From: Rhyzopertha dominica
Lineage: Eukaryota; Arthropoda; Insecta; Coleoptera; Bostrichidae
Length of the DNA stretch: 64,000 nt
Direction: 5' to 3'
NCBI GenBank assembly: GCA_025024175.1
Contig: QCXZ01000064.1
Coordinates: forward strand, 55,325,325 to 55,389,324
Shown piece after piece: positions 32,995-45,702 of this stretch; the first letter of the stretch is position 1, and every line of letters starts with the position of its first letter. The notes under the pieces were generated by a model that was not told where the DNA came from, ran no database searches, and was given only the letters and a program-made list of their open reading frames with translations. Made by a program: the position numbers and the translations under genes.

Positions 32995-34517
32995 TGGACC
33001 GGCGCCATCGGGACGATAGATTTCTAACACCTTTAAAAAAATTTCTTCAAACGTAAACTCCCCTCCCCCCAACTCAAAGAAACTTGTTTTAAAGACCCAA
33101 ATAAGTGAAAATCTGCGGGGGCAAGGTTGGGACAACAGAACTTTTCCAGCATGGTGTGAGCTGCAGTATGAAGCAAGCTAATTTTTGAGATTTCTTCCAA
33201 TTTTTCCTAATATCTGCCTTAACGAGGGCACTAGTAAGAGACTTGAGGCTGAGAAGACAGTTCGTCGTTCCGTAAAAAAATCTAAGTACAGAATACTTTG
33301 CTTGTTGGCATAACCTTGCCAGCAGAAAGCGTCGTGTTTGTTTTTTTTTTCAGATGAGATGTGACGCCATTTTTAATGAAGCTCGTTTTGTTTCTGGAGC
33401 AAAATAATGCACGAGCTTTTTATAACCTAAAGCAACTTTTTCAATAATCTTTAAATCAAATGCTATTTTCTTTAGCAGGGGTATCAGATGATTTATAATT
33501 TGGAATGCAATATTATTTGCCAATCATAAACTTCGGATTGTTTTTTTTTTTTAAGAAAGCTAACCCCACACATCAAAATGATATTACATACACGACATTT
33601 CCATTTAAAAACATAGTTGCTTTTTTCCAACCCACCTTTATATTCTTCAACATATTACCACTCTTAGCCACATTTCTTACTTCGATTCTTTTTTGGCAGA
33701 GCTTAGCCCACATCCTCTGGAACGTGAAGATTTAGCATTAGAGCCATTAGAATATTTTGCTCAACTCCAAACTGTGATTAGGTATACCCATAAATCAGAA
33801 ATACCACATTTTGATGACGAAGTCATATAATTAAAAAGTAAAACGTCTTACGATTCAAGTGAGATATCTGCCTTTTACATTACTGAAGCTCGCGAAAGTC
33901 TGTCTCTAATGCCGTTGAGTTGTCTAATTCCTTCCCCAGAAGGTACAATAAGTTACAATCAGCTATCAGCTATCATGTTTACTGCTTAGAAGTTGTACTT
34001 GTTCTTCGGTTTGTCGAACTATGATTACAAATAAGTTTACTAAGGGTACCGAATAGCGTCCCTATGTCGACAAGCGAATTCAACGACTATGAATTTCTTG
34101 TTTACTAGGTAAATGTTGGCTTTATTTCCATATCAAGCAATAAATGCAAATACCAACCACTGAATATTATTTCTTATGAATATATATAAAATTACCATAT
34201 AATAATACTTATCGTAATGCAACAATTAAAAAGCTTATACACTACCATAGATTTATTTGTTTTCCCGCTCTAAGGAACCCTGAATTTCGTCTAATCGAAT
34301 ATTAAACAATGAATTTGGCAAGAATCAAACTGATAAAGTTCAAAAACACCTAAAAGATAAACGTAACCTGTGAAAGAGTACTTAACAGGTTCGTTATATG
34401 TTTCACTGTGAAGATGACAAAAAAGAAAAAATAAACACACAAAACTAGTAATTTCTTGCATATGGAAAGCAATCCAATGCAATGCCTGCTTTTTAACCGC
34501 ATACCTGCAAATAATAT
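32995..34517. other. Unassigned AT-rich sequence
   Basis: No recognised feature. Several poly(T) and poly(A) runs are present. Confidence 0.4.
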
Positions 34518-34696
34518 TGCAAAATTTTCAGTACGATAATAGATCTAAGACGTTTTAAAGAATTCATAAATAATGAACTATAAAGTCAACTTTCCCATAA
34601 GACACAATGTAAAAATCATACACCTGTAAGCTGCCGCCATCTACTGGCCAGATTTGGAGCTTCTATCTAAAAAGAACTACTTTTGTGACATGAAAG
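34518..34696 (+). repeat. Dispersed ~180-bp repeat, copy 1
   Basis: Matches the minus strand of 46836-47014 along its length. The best-kept blocks are AATGTAAAAATC and GTAAGCTGCCGCCA. No ends or duplication were identified. Confidence 0.75.
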
Positions 34697-36189
34697 ATGG
34701 CAAAGATTGTCATTCTTAGTTCAGTTTTCCGTACACATGATACTCAGGGATGCTCATGTGTTTACGGACACAGTGCCACTCAGTCCACATTATAAAAATA
34801 CCGAATATTGTCCTAGCTTTCCTATTCGATATAGCAGTTGCGTAAAACGAGTCAATCACTTCTAATCACTGTCGATTTCAGTTGTGTTTTGTATGACCTT
34901 CTATTTAATTTTTCGCGGTTTGTGGTATATTCAGACTCATTTGGAAAGTGCAGATACGTTATAACCGCAGTTTTCAAAATGTAAATTTTCGTGCATAATT
35001 TTAATACTTACCTAATTACCTCAAACAGTTTTTCGATATGCCAATTATTCCGTAAAACTCGATTCAATATCTCAATAACCTCGCATGAAATCAAATTTCA
35101 GAATCGCTTTTATATCAAAATTGCGCATTTTTCTTTATAAATATCTCTCAACAACATTATAACTTGCATTATTAGAGATGCCACGGCTGGCGAACTCTGA
35201 AAGTATAAAGCGAAGGGGCTTACAATTTGCTCGGGAGATGATAAAATAATAATATCCCATTTTTCCTGTACCTACACCTAAAATGGAAACTTACTTACTG
35301 GGTTCATTTAGTCATTATCTTACTAAGCTTGGAGTAAGCCCTACGGCCGCCATCGGTAATTGTAGTCAGTTAATTAAACTTTTATTCCAGCATCAGCGGA
35401 CATTTTAATTGCTTACTTCTTTCCGAAAACTTGGGCCACGGAAATTAATTCCGTTTGGGATTAATTAAGTGAAATCTGCAGAAGATCACAGGGCGACGTA
35501 AGCGATGATACTCTGCTACAGGATATTCATAACGACAGTACAAAAACGCCACCAGGAAAGACGAGGGAACTTTAAATTATATGAATAGGTTTCCGTATTA
35601 GCAGATTGCACAATCCGGCAACGTTAGCATCCCAAACAACCCCTTAGCAAATGTTCCAACTCAACAATAACATATTACTGCTACGAATAATAGTAATAAT
35701 ATTTGAAATGATAAATTCGCGGTGATCTCCGCTAGGGTAGCTTCCGTATCATTTCCATAGTTCGGACATCGACTAATACCGTAATTTGTAAATGTCACTC
35801 GCGTGGAGAAAGGATGCGGAGAGATCACGACCAAGCAATATAAATTTTTATCTTGGTATGGATTGCTGTGAGAAATTCTGCAAATATTTCAGTACTATTA
35901 AAAATAGTTGTACAACAACGTAGAGCGTGATGATAAAGTTTGGAACAAAATTTATAACTGTCATATTTATCGTTTAAATATTGTGACGTCATTCATTTTG
36001 GGCATGAACTGTGCCAGTGATTTAGATTACGTTCAACTCAACTCAAAAGCCGATAACTTAAATAAACAGCTTTTGTTTCTGATCCTTTCTAAAACAGGAG
36101 GCAAGTCTGATGTTTAAAGGTCCAAACTGGAAATACTGATGGGAGCTGTAAGCGCTTTTTGAGGTGGACATGTCTTACACCGCACTTTT
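34697..36189. other. Unassigned sequence
   Basis: No recognised gene. The segment at about 35330-35520 is somewhat GC-richer. An open frame at 35908-36117 (plus, 69 codons) has no visible domain. Confidence 0.35.
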
Positions 36190-36395
36190 GCTGATCTTTT
36201 GTGAAAATCGGTTATCAGTCATCTAGTGGTGGCTTTACGAATTGCGGTGTAGATTAGAAGGTCTACACGAGCAGAGACCTATACTTCCGATTGCGCGGTC
36301 ATTTTGTGAAAATCTGTCATCTAGCGGTGGGTTTTTCGAACTAAGGCGTAGACTACTAGGATCTGTAAGTACAGAGACCTGCATCCAATAAGTGT
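36190..36395. repeat. Tandem duplication, ~100-bp unit, two copies
   Basis: Unit 1 (about 36197-36300) and unit 2 (about 36303-36393) share TTTTGTGAAAATC, TCATCTAG-GGTGG, a GTAGA-TA-AGG block and CAGAGACCT in the same order. Units are moderately diverged. Confidence 0.75.
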
Positions 36396-37193
36396 TTGAG
36401 CCCAATGGAAAGGTCCACCGAAAAATCAGCTCAGTAGACAAGTAACTTCATTATTTGGAAAGATACAAAATAGTTTAAAGGCTATTTTTATGCAGAATTT
36501 TACACTGAATTTGACAAATGAGAAAAACAAATAAAAAGTTTTGCGGTATGACACAAAATTATGTTTTTTTATTAGCCGTCGCAGGTGGCTTTGATTCCGA
36601 TTAAATATTTTTTTAAGAAACGACTGAGAAATTAAGAATTTTCCGTTTTTCAAATTATCTGGTTAGCCATAATTAGCAAGAAACAATGTAAACAAGCAAG
36701 ATCGTGACAGCAAACAACAGTGTTTGTTAAACACCTCATTATTTACATTCAGCAGTTTAGAAAGATGGTATTCATTGTACAAGCGAAGTATATGACATGT
36801 TTACGATATGCAGGGTGTCCCACGACTGGATGGCCAAACTAAAACCACAATTCCAGGTCAATTGGGTATTATCACTTTTTTTGAAAATTACGTAAAATGA
36901 ATCTTGAAGTGCATATATATCATACGCATCGTTAAAAAAAAACAAAAAAAATATTTGTAGGCAGAGAATTTCAGGTCTGAAATTCGAAACTTAGGAGTCA
37001 CCGCCAAAACGCTGCTATCCAAGGTTATTCAACTTGTGACGTCAAGTGTCATGTAAACATTACCGAGGAACGTGCTGTTTAATGGTGTAGTATCAATTCT
37101 TGCATTAGAAAAGTTTTTGTGTGGTGTTCATTGAAAGGACGTTGTAAGACGTCGCACCAAAAAGTGATTTGTGTAGTTTTACAAGCATCTATT
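36396..37193. other. Unassigned region upstream of the THAP pseudogene
   Basis: At 36811 'cagggtgtcccacgactgg' looks like the terminus of a TA-type transposon, though no partner end was found. No coding sequence was recognised. Confidence 0.35.
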
Positions 37194-37545
37194 ATGTATA
37201 GAAAACAAAACGAGTGTTGTTTTGTACATGGTTATAAAAGTACTTCAGTCAGTACAGCTAACAAAATTTTTGTAACCGTTCCTCGAGATCATCAACGTAT
37301 GAAAAAGTTGTTTAAGGCCCCTAGACGTGATATACCCAAACCGCAGAGTTTGTTTTTCTGCTGTGAAGATCATCTTAATTCTTACTGTAAATTTTATTAT
37401 TCTTTTTGGGGTTATAAGTGTTTACCATTCAGTTTCCATTTTGTTATAGCTTGAAGAGGATATGAAAAATTATAAGCGTTTTAAGTTGATAGAGGGAAAT
37501 GTTATAATAAAGGACGACGTTGTTCCCCATATATTCGACTGTTAG
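37194..37545 (+). pseudogene. THAP-domain gene fragment
   Basis: From the Met at 37194 the translation reads MYRKQNECCFVHGYKSTS, FVTVPRDHQRMKKLFKAPRR and CCEDHL, the pattern of a THAP zinc-binding DNA-binding domain (C-x-C ... P ... C-x-x-H) used by P-element-type transposases and derived proteins. The second zinc Cys appears to be Tyr (HGY for the usual GC). About 70 bp of AT-rich, intron-like sequence (ending TTGTTATAG) then interrupts, and coding resumes at 37451 with LEEDMKNYKRFKLIEGNVIIKD..VVPHIFDC, ending in TAG at 37543. The donor side of the putative intron does not give a clean frame. No transposase catalytic region follows, so this is a fragment. Confidence 0.72.
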
Positions 37546-38167
37546 CCAGACAGGAAACGAGCCGCAAGAGCCCCGAAAATAAATGCAATTTTTTTTGTAT
37601 TTATTCTGACCTCTAAAATAAATGTCAAGTTTAGGGTACATTTTTGATTCTTACAATTTTATGTTTAGAAATAGTATGTTTCCAACAACCCACTGTGATC
37701 AAATTATCAATGCTACGTTATTTTGTTAAAAAATTCACTTATGCTGTTGCTTTTAGGTTCCTCATCTCCGCCGCGTTGAACCGCTCTTCGCTGTACACAA
37801 ATTCCATAACAATAAACATGCCTTCAGAAGTCATAACTCATAAGTATTTCACTTTTTCTTTGCGTATTTTAATTCGCTTGTCACAAAACGAACGCAAACA
37901 ACAAACCGATAAATTGACGAGCTGAGGCTGAAGCGTGACGCGCTGACCCCAGATGTAAACGAGCGGCCATTTACAAGAGACCTGACGTCACAGCCAATAT
38001 GTTCGCGTTTTGGCGGTGCCTTTAAATATTCACATTTTTAATATTAAAAATACACCTTACGATCCATTTTTGCGAATTTATAAGCTGTCACAGCTGTTTT
38101 GTGGATTAGATGCTACCAATTAATATGCAATTTAATAAAATATAAATACATGGCAAATACCCAATTG
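37471..38167 (+). repeat. THAP-exon repeat, copy 2
   Basis: Second copy of the 24811-25503 repeat in the same orientation, starting inside the second THAP exon. It shares the TAG after the DC residues, the PDRKRAARAPKIN continuation, the TGACGTCA palindrome (near 37983) and the right-hand end CATGGCAAATACCCAATTGC. Unlike copy 1, it is preceded by the rest of the THAP domain. Confidence 0.78.
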
Positions 38168-38648
38168 CACAAAAAGAATCTATATCAAAATTTGCTTCCT
38201 AAGGAATCTACGATCTCTTAAAGATGCAACCCTAAACACGTTTTTATTCAACTTCTCAGAAACATCTGGGTATAATTAAATGAAATTATGTACGCTTACC
38301 AGCCTTTATTTGATAAGTAAGATAAGATGGTGTAAGCATGGTTTCAAATATTTATTTATTTATAAACAAGTTAACATGGTGGGACTTTTTTCAAATATTG
38401 ATCAAAAAATAAATACGTTATCATTATTTACACACAAAATGTGCCCTTGTCAGATTTCGGTAGAACGCGTCATTTTCAGGTGAAATCGATCAGAAGGTTG
38501 GAATGCACGCTTTTTTACTAAGGTGAGATAATGGCAGAATAAAAAATAGATCGGAATCAGGGTATGCCATGGCTTAACAAACATATAGACTCATTGGTCT
38601 AACGTGTTTTAACCATTTTCAAAATATCTTACATATTACGTTCTATAC
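38168..38648. other. Unassigned AT-rich sequence
   Basis: No recognised feature. Confidence 0.4.
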
Positions 38649-38677
38649 TTATTAATTAATTAATTAATTAATTAATC
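38649..38677. repeat. (ATTA)n microsatellite
   Basis: About seven ATTA units, adjacent to the 3' end of a mariner-type transposase relic. Confidence 0.85.
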
Positions 38678-38880
38678 AATTGTTCAAAATGTCCTCCCTC
38701 GTACTTTCTACACTTTCTCGCCTTATCTGCAACTGAATATATATACTAAACTTTTCATGCGCCCTCTAAGCAAAAAGGGAAGAGGAGTTAGGTCAGGTGA
38801 TCTCGTTGGCAAAGGAAAACATCTGCTTTAGCTTTTTACTTCTGCTCCATTTATTACTTCCAAATCCAACGTATGAGAAG
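38678..38880 (-). pseudogene. Tc1/mariner-type transposase, C-terminal relic
   Basis: Minus-strand pieces read ARSPDLT-like (ITRSPDLTPLPF in two frames near 38780-38810), then RAHEKF and finally GGHFEQL at 38678-38700, the customary C-terminus of DUF4817-type transposases. The third catalytic Asp is retained in the SPDL motif. Frame changes and stops show decay, and no ends were found. Confidence 0.6.
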
Positions 38881-41224
38881 TATTGTATTGGGTAAAAAAA
38901 TTTNACAAATTTTTATTTGCTCATTCGTTTTAAAATGGTCGAAAACGTAAAAACACAAACTTTGAGCAAAAAAACTTCTTGTCTGTGTGTCTGTGGTTTT
39001 GTTTTTTCGACACGATAACTTTCGAAAGATGAATTTGAAATTTGGCAAACGTATATAAATCTCAACTACCGAAAGCGACCTGTTGTTTTTGGGTAAGTAA
39101 ATAAGTATCGGGAAGGGGGCGAAATTGGGAAGTAACTACCCTTTTTGACAATTTTTATTTTTTTTTTCGTTTTAGTTTGTGATTAGTGGTATAACTGCGA
39201 GTATTATTCGCCCAATAAATTGTTTAGAAGATATTAGCAAAAAAGTGTCACTTAAAGAAAACAACTTTTCCTAAATATTTCCGAATATATTAAATACATT
39301 CAAAAAATGAAAATACCATCAGTTAGGAAATAAAATTTCTCACAAAAAGTGTCTTTATCTAAAAATTTTTACATTTTGGTATTATATAGAAAATCACATT
39401 TCTGATCGGAAAGCATCCTTGTAACTTTTTGTTAAGTTAATACTTTTATTTGGAATAAAACCTATTTTAAAAATTTATGTATTTTTGCTAACATCACGAG
39501 GACTGTTTGTCTTAGAAAAAAATGTCTAGAGAGAAAAAAATGCTTAAAACCTGATTACTAATCGTATAGTATAAGAAATAAAAACTTAAATTTCATTTTG
39601 ACAATTGGATATGGAAGTATTGATTAAATTAGCAGCGATTTCTTTTCCTCTTCTATACTCGCCCTTTTTGTAGATTATCATTACTACTGTTTAGTTAAGT
39701 AGCTTCAAAACAGCTTGAATACTGCAATGACAAGTGCGATAAAGCTCTTAAGCAGTCAATATAACCAAAGACCAGTATGGCCCTAACTCTCTTTTGTTTC
39801 CCTCGATTTAATCATGGACCATCACGTAAATTGATCTCAGGAGTTGCAAATTAATTCTCAACTCGAAGGACCATCACTCGTTTAGCATATACGTTGCGAG
39901 TTTACGGTCCTCCTATAATTATTCGGGTCGTGTAGCGCCGGCAGTATCAAAACAATGTTTCGCCATTTGATACTTCGCGCATGTGATTAATACTGGGCCG
40001 TCTTGTGCATAATGTCTGATCTGAATACGTCGAGAGACCCCGTTTGATTTATGGTCAATATTGTTAGAGGCGCCTCTGTTGGTCTTCCGAGTGATATATT
40101 AGCGAGGGAATGTCGATCGGAATTACTGTGTACTCAATGTCGATTTAGTTCTTGCACGTGCTCGGATGGACGGCTAGTCGGGCCAGGGTGGAAGAGAAAA
40201 AACGGGATTGATGACATAATTATGATATATACCTCATTTCATGTAGAATAAGCAAAATGTGATTAATTCACTTTCGTTCTCTTTCTTGAAAAGTCGAAAT
40301 ATAGAGGATTGTATGTGATTATTTCGAAATTGAAATGTTTCGTTCTTCAAGAGGAATATAAAACTATATTAGATTAAAAAAATGTTCAATACGCCTTTGA
40401 TCTTACCGAAATTATAGAGCCGACCTTCAAGCCTAGACTGAAGATTTTTACAACTAAAGGGTCTGGCGGTTAAGTATGGGAAATACCACCTTACTGGTGG
40501 CAATTCTGAACAAAGATATTTTTGATNCTTTTCTAGTTGTAATATTATACTAAGACAAGTGACAATTGAAAGCTTGGTAGTGTACTCTACATAAATAAAT
40601 AATAAAAAAATATTTTTATGCTTGACTTTATATCAAACCCTTGAGCGACACCATAAAAAAATTTGCTAAGAATGCTACATACCTTAGTTGTTACATGTAA
40701 AATCTGCAGAAGTGTCAAAATATTAAATTACTGCATACATGCTCATTAACATCTGTTGCATTAAATCGATAAGTCGGCAGAACTCTCTTTCAAATAACCG
40801 AAAAACTTTCTCAATAGATAAATATAAATCAAAATCATATCTACGGGTGCTACCGTGCTGCTAACGGTATTCAATAGTATAGAACGCAATTAGTAACCAA
40901 CGTGTAGGTATTTAAATAAAACTTGAAATCCACGAATTACATCCACATTCTATACCTATAAGTAAAGAAGAATATAGAAGTAACCGAAAAATGAGATGAG
41001 TATAAACTTATATACAAACAAAAAGCAAAAAGTTACCAAAAACTGAATGTAAGTTTACAAAACACCAACACCACACTAATAAAACAATATAGATATTTAA
41101 GTAAATGAAGTCAAGTTGCTTAAATGATCAGTACTAAATTCTTTGCAGGCTGAATAAGCAAATAGGAAATGCAATCTTGGATGCCAGTATAAGAATCAAT
41201 TTAATGAATTAACAAGCTTTAGAA
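38881..41224. other. Unassigned sequence
   Basis: No recognised gene. The block 39880-40200 is GC-richer and includes an open frame (40051-40251, plus, 66 codons) without a visible domain. The rest is AT-rich. Confidence 0.35.
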
Positions 41225-41565
41225 TTAGCAAAGAATAGTATATTGAAAAACTAGTGTCATAAGGAGCCATTTTTTCTATTTTGCGTGATTTCCATCTTCT
41301 ACACATGAAAGTGTGAGAAATTTGATAAAAATCGAAAATTTAAATTGTCAATTTTGACAATACCCATGACTGTTTCGACGTGGCGAGATGGAATTTTTTT
41401 AGTGATACCGACAATGTAAAATAAAAAGTTCCGTTTCGAAATGGCTAACCATGGCTAATACCAAACACAAATTGTGTTTCATAATGGTTTCATTAAGAAC
41501 GCAAAATAGAAATAGTATATTAAAAAACTAGTTTCCTAAGGCGCCATTTTGTCGCTTTAATCCAA
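41225..41565. repeat. Partial tandem duplication, spacing ~275 bp
   Basis: The block ATAGTATATTGAAAAACTAG-GTCATAAGG-GCCATTTT at 41235-41275 recurs at 41511-41553 with few changes. The sequence between is not obviously repeated. Confidence 0.6.
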
Positions 41566-42179
41566 AGACTACAAAACGAGCCGATGGCTGATTTTTATGT
41601 GTGCTAAACATAACTGTAGTTAGTGAATCCCACCTACCATCAACGACGCGAAGTCATCTTCCTACTTTACAATCAAATATCAAAAGTCTACTCAAAGCTA
41701 ACCAAAGATGATGAAAGCTCAATTTCTAGCTAGCTCATGATCCTCCTGAATATGGAGTCACGTGAAATGCGCCGAATTTGACTAATGATTTCTTTCATTC
41801 CATTCTAACGTCAATATAGTCAAAGATTACACACTAGGCCCGCCATTTCTAAAGATACGAGTACTTGCTCCCACACACAAAAGCGTCACAATCATCAACC
41901 ATTTTTTTCATAAAAAGGACACATCTGGTAAGAATAAAACCTCACTGCAAGTGTCTGCCTATAAAGACCTTAAAAACATAATATTTTATTGAAACGAAAT
42001 ATACGGTATTAAGAAAATTTTTCCTGTATGTGCCGTTCTGCTACAAAATATACCGTAACTGTAATGCAAGAAGGACGACCTTGCTGACTTTGAAAGGCTT
42101 TTGCTGTTAATGAGGAAAAGCCTGGATTCATGTATCCTATCTGGCGATAGCCACTCGGCAATTGTAGATTAGGAAGCTC
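41566..42179. other. Unassigned sequence
   Basis: No recognised feature up to the TA target flank of the next transposon. Confidence 0.4.
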
Positions 42180-42181
42180 TA

Positions 42182-44011
42182 TACAGGGTCACTACAAAGT
42201 ATGGAACCAGCAGGATATTTCAGGTTCAACCGATTTTTCTGAAATTGTGCATGGGTCTATGAGTAATTAAAATGCATTCTCTATATTATCTTCAACTCCA
42301 TAACAGCTCTCGTTTCCGAGATATGGGCGCAGGTTGCATTTTTTGTACAATTATACAATTTATTGCTTCTGAGTTGAGAAGTCTGATAACAAACTGAGGT
42401 CTTGCAAAAGAACTTCGAGATAAAAACCATATTTGTTATCGCAAATAAGAACAAAAACTCTAGGTGTCTCCATTGTCCTCATGAGTGGTGTTTCTTGCAA
42501 TCGCAATGCCTCAGTTGTGAACTGAATATGATCTCATCGAAATTTTGTTGATGATTAGTTATTATGGAGATAGAAGACGACGTTATTCGGAAGTAGTTGC
42601 ACTCTACAATGCAATTTATAAAGATCGTGAACCAATTGCCAGATCAACAGTTATTAAAACATTGCAACGTTTTGACGAAACTGGCGGTACTAAAAATCGT
42701 CAAAAACCAGGACGTCCAAAGGTTGCTACGAGTGAGGAAAGTAGCTTGAATGTCCTTTTAGAGTGCAAGAGAATCCCAAGTGTTGCGGACAACAGCGTGC
42801 TCTCACTCACCATGTTAGCAGCAGATCTGTTCAGAAAATTTTGAAAAAAGAATGTTTCATCGATACAAAATTCACTTATTACAAGGACTGAGCGAAGATG
42901 ATTTCGATCATAGAATAAAAAATGGTAGATGAAGGTAGAAATATCTTAAATCGGATTATGTTTTCTGATGAAGCGACTTTTTGCCTCAATGATAATGTAA
43001 ATAGACATAATTGCAGATATCAGTCGGACACAATTCCAATTTGGATGGAACTAGTCTGCACAGAACACCCTTAGAAAGTGAATCTCTGGTGTGGTATTAT
43101 CGGTGAGCACATTACTAGGTCTATTTTCAACGATGGAAATATGAATGCGGTCAAGTATTTGCAGTTTTTGCGCGAACACATTATACCAGAACTTATTCGC
43201 CTGTTCCCTAATCGTGAAAATGCTGCGCGTCCTTCTAAACAGATATGGTTTCAGCAAGATGGTGCACCGCCCCATTTTGCAGTCAACGTTCGTGGATATT
43301 TGAATGCGAAATTTTTTTCAGACAAATGGATTGGTAGGCGCGAAGCGACAAAATGTCCAACACGTTCCCCTGATCTAACGCCGCTTGATTTTTTCTTGTG
43401 GGAGTAACTGAAAATTCGTATTTATGCTGATCGGCCACATAATTTAAGATTTAAAAGGGCGAATCAGGGCAGAAATTCAGAACTTACCTCCAAATATGCT
43501 ACAAAGAGCGTTTGAAAGCTTTTGTTCAAGGCTCCATTACTGCCAGGAAAAAAATTGGGAAAATTTTGAGGATCTTCTGTAATGTAAATCTGAAAAAATA
43601 CTGCAATTTTCACGGAATCAGGTTTTTATTTTTGGGTACCTGATTCGCAATAAATAAATTGATCAAACTAGAGGAAAATTATCACCAGTCAAGGAAAAAT
43701 GGTAATTCCTGACTTTTTTGTCCATTTTAGCGATAAAGAGAATTGTTTTCATTCTTTTCGTTCTTTGTCAGGCTCAATTACTGTATTTACATATTTCTCA
43801 ACCCAGCAAAAAAATTTCCTTTTCAATGACGTGTTCTTTGACCACCTTTCTCATTTAAAAATGCAACTTGCGCCCATATCTTGGAAACGAGAGCCGATGC
43901 GGAGCTGAAAATGGATTTTAATTACCCATAGGCCCATGCACAATTTCAGCAAAATCGGTTGAACAGAGCCTGAAATATCCTACTGGTTCCATACTTTGTA
44001 GCGACCCTGTA
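42182..44011 (+). mobile_element. Tc1/mariner-type transposon, family B copy 2 (complete ends)
   Basis: Both ends are present: TACAGGGTCACTACAAAGTA at the left and the near complement TACTTTGTAGCGACCCTGTA at the right, with TA flanks (42180-42181, 44012-44013). Terminal inverted repeats are about 160 bp, including the CGAGATATGGGCGCA-type block at their inner side. 1.83 kb in length, with one broken transposase. Confidence 0.88.
42505..43560 (+). pseudogene. Tc1/mariner transposase, family B copy 2, broken
   Basis: The N-terminal frame (42545-42844) has YSEVVALYNAIYKDRE, STVIKTLQRFDETGG and QKPGRPKVAT, a helix-turn-helix pair. The stretch around 42959-43000 encodes FSDEATFCLN with the first catalytic Asp. 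The frame 43078-43407 has LWCGIIGEHI, KQIWFQQDGAPPHFA (second Asp), DKWIGRRE and RSPDLTPLDFFLWE (third Asp), giving 37 residues between the second and third Asp. A stop follows at the E of FLWE, and a stop near 42505 interrupts the start. All three catalytic residues survive, but frame changes and stops disable it. Confidence 0.87.
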
Positions 44012-44013
44012 TA

Positions 44014-45069
44014 TTATAATATTTGCTTCTGACAAAATTCTTCGTCGTCCGGTCTTCAAATTAAACATAAAGTACACACAATCCCGGGCTTTAAAAAGAA
44101 CTTGTAATTTCAACTAGCTAATGCGTGATTTTATGCCATTTAAGTTCCAAACGTAAACCGTGTAGGCCGGATTCGCGGCAGTAAACTCGCAGAGTGGAAG
44201 TATATCTGTAAATTACCCGGACCCAGCCGGAATCGAAACTGCAATATCGCACTTCGAGGAAGTTCGCGCCGGAGGCCATAACAGTTTAAACTATGTTCTT
44301 AGTTCGTCTGATTTGTTGAACAACTTCGCCAATGTCCATTCTGTTTGCATTGGTGCGATAACTCGAGCGCTCCGTTTAGTCGTGAAACGGTCAATGATTA
44401 CCAAAGAACTTCCCATTTAAGGAACGGCTCCAGATTTTAAACATAATACTCAAAGTTCAAGGTATCTCCGCGGTTACATTTCGTCGCCACCTTTATCAGC
44501 ATCATTTTGCGAAAGTAAGTTTAAAGTTACCATCAACAGCTACAAATCGTTTAGATGAATTCAGATAATCGTCTACGGTTGAAAACTCAATTAAAGTTGG
44601 CCAAGACCGGTAGAAATTATCTAAATTTGACTTGCTTAAGCTAGTTAAGATTGTACACCAAAGATTTTGTGCAGAGAATAAACTCGTTGTCAAAGGATAT
44701 TCAACGGGGTGTTTTTTTTTATCAAGTAGGTGAATTCTGGGGAGCCGGACGTATAGAACACATAAATAAAGTTGTACAGAATTAAGTAGGTACATTATAA
44801 GATGACTGGAAGTGGACACTAACTTCGTTATTTTAAAAGAAACAGCCTATTCATTACTTACCTGAAAAATACACGCGCAATGTTTTCCCGATCATGGATA
44901 TCCAAATTAAGCGGCGTTTGCGAATTTGAAAGAAAGGCTTTTATAGAACTGGCTGCGTATACGAGAAAAAGTACGTACAAAATATTTGACACGTTTTTTC
45001 AATGGCCCTACGCAAGTTTCAACACAAAAATTACTTTTTGATGACATTTTTTCACGTATGAAGCTATAT
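44014..45069. other. Unassigned, GC-richer block at about 44130-44410
   Basis: The block resembles conserved non-coding DNA in composition. A minus-strand open frame (44502-44819, 105 codons) containing SNLDNFYRSWPTLIEFSTVDDYL has no family I can name. A minus-strand 'tttttcag|gtaag' sits near 44862, but no exon structure is evident. Confidence 0.3.
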
Positions 45070-45500
45070 TTCAAAAGAATGCTTTGATGTTATTACCACT
45101 GAATGAGACCCTTGCACCATCAACATAGGTGGTCTTTGAATGCCTGAGGTGGCATCGTTGGACTACATACAACTGGTCCTTACTTTTTCAACCGAAATGT
45201 CAACAGCTTCTGCAACACCATTTAGTAAAAATGTTAGAAAACGTGCATATGCGGTTCTGACATGATGGGACACTCACGCAGTGAATGCAAAATTTCCAAG
45301 CAAATCGACTGCGAAGGGGAGGTCCTACATCTTGCACAGCGCGATCTCCAGATTTAACGAAACTTGATTATTTATTGTTTCGCTACGTTAAACAACTAGT
45401 TTATAAACTACTGCCAAGTATTGGGGGGTTACATGAAAGAATAAATTAGACATTCTTTTCAAAGTGTAAATGAAAGTATTTTAATTAATCTGAAACCCTT
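45070..45500 (+). pseudogene. Tc1/mariner-type transposase relic
   Basis: Plus-strand fragments give LLFQPKCQQLLQHHLVKML, then HDGTLTQ for the second catalytic motif (HDGAPxH in relatives), NRLRRGGPTSC, and ARSPDLTKLDYLLFRYVKQLVYK with the third Asp. Several stops and frame changes interrupt it. Terminal repeats were not found. It is not a copy of families B or C in this window. Confidence 0.7.
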
Positions 45501-45686
45501 TATTAAAACGGTTCCGCGTATGTTATATTGAAGATGGTTTAAGTTTCATATTAAACCCCGGATTTTTTTTCATTAAGCTGCTACCACAGCTACTAGCCTG
45601 ACTACTAACAAGTTCAAAGTACTCCAAGTCAAAATACGTAATGACTGTATACTACGATAAATACTGAATAAACCTTAATCGCCAAA

Positions 45687-45702
45687 CACACACACACACA
45701 CA
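45687..45702. repeat. (CA)8 microsatellite
   Basis: Sixteen bases of perfect CA repeat. Confidence 0.9.
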
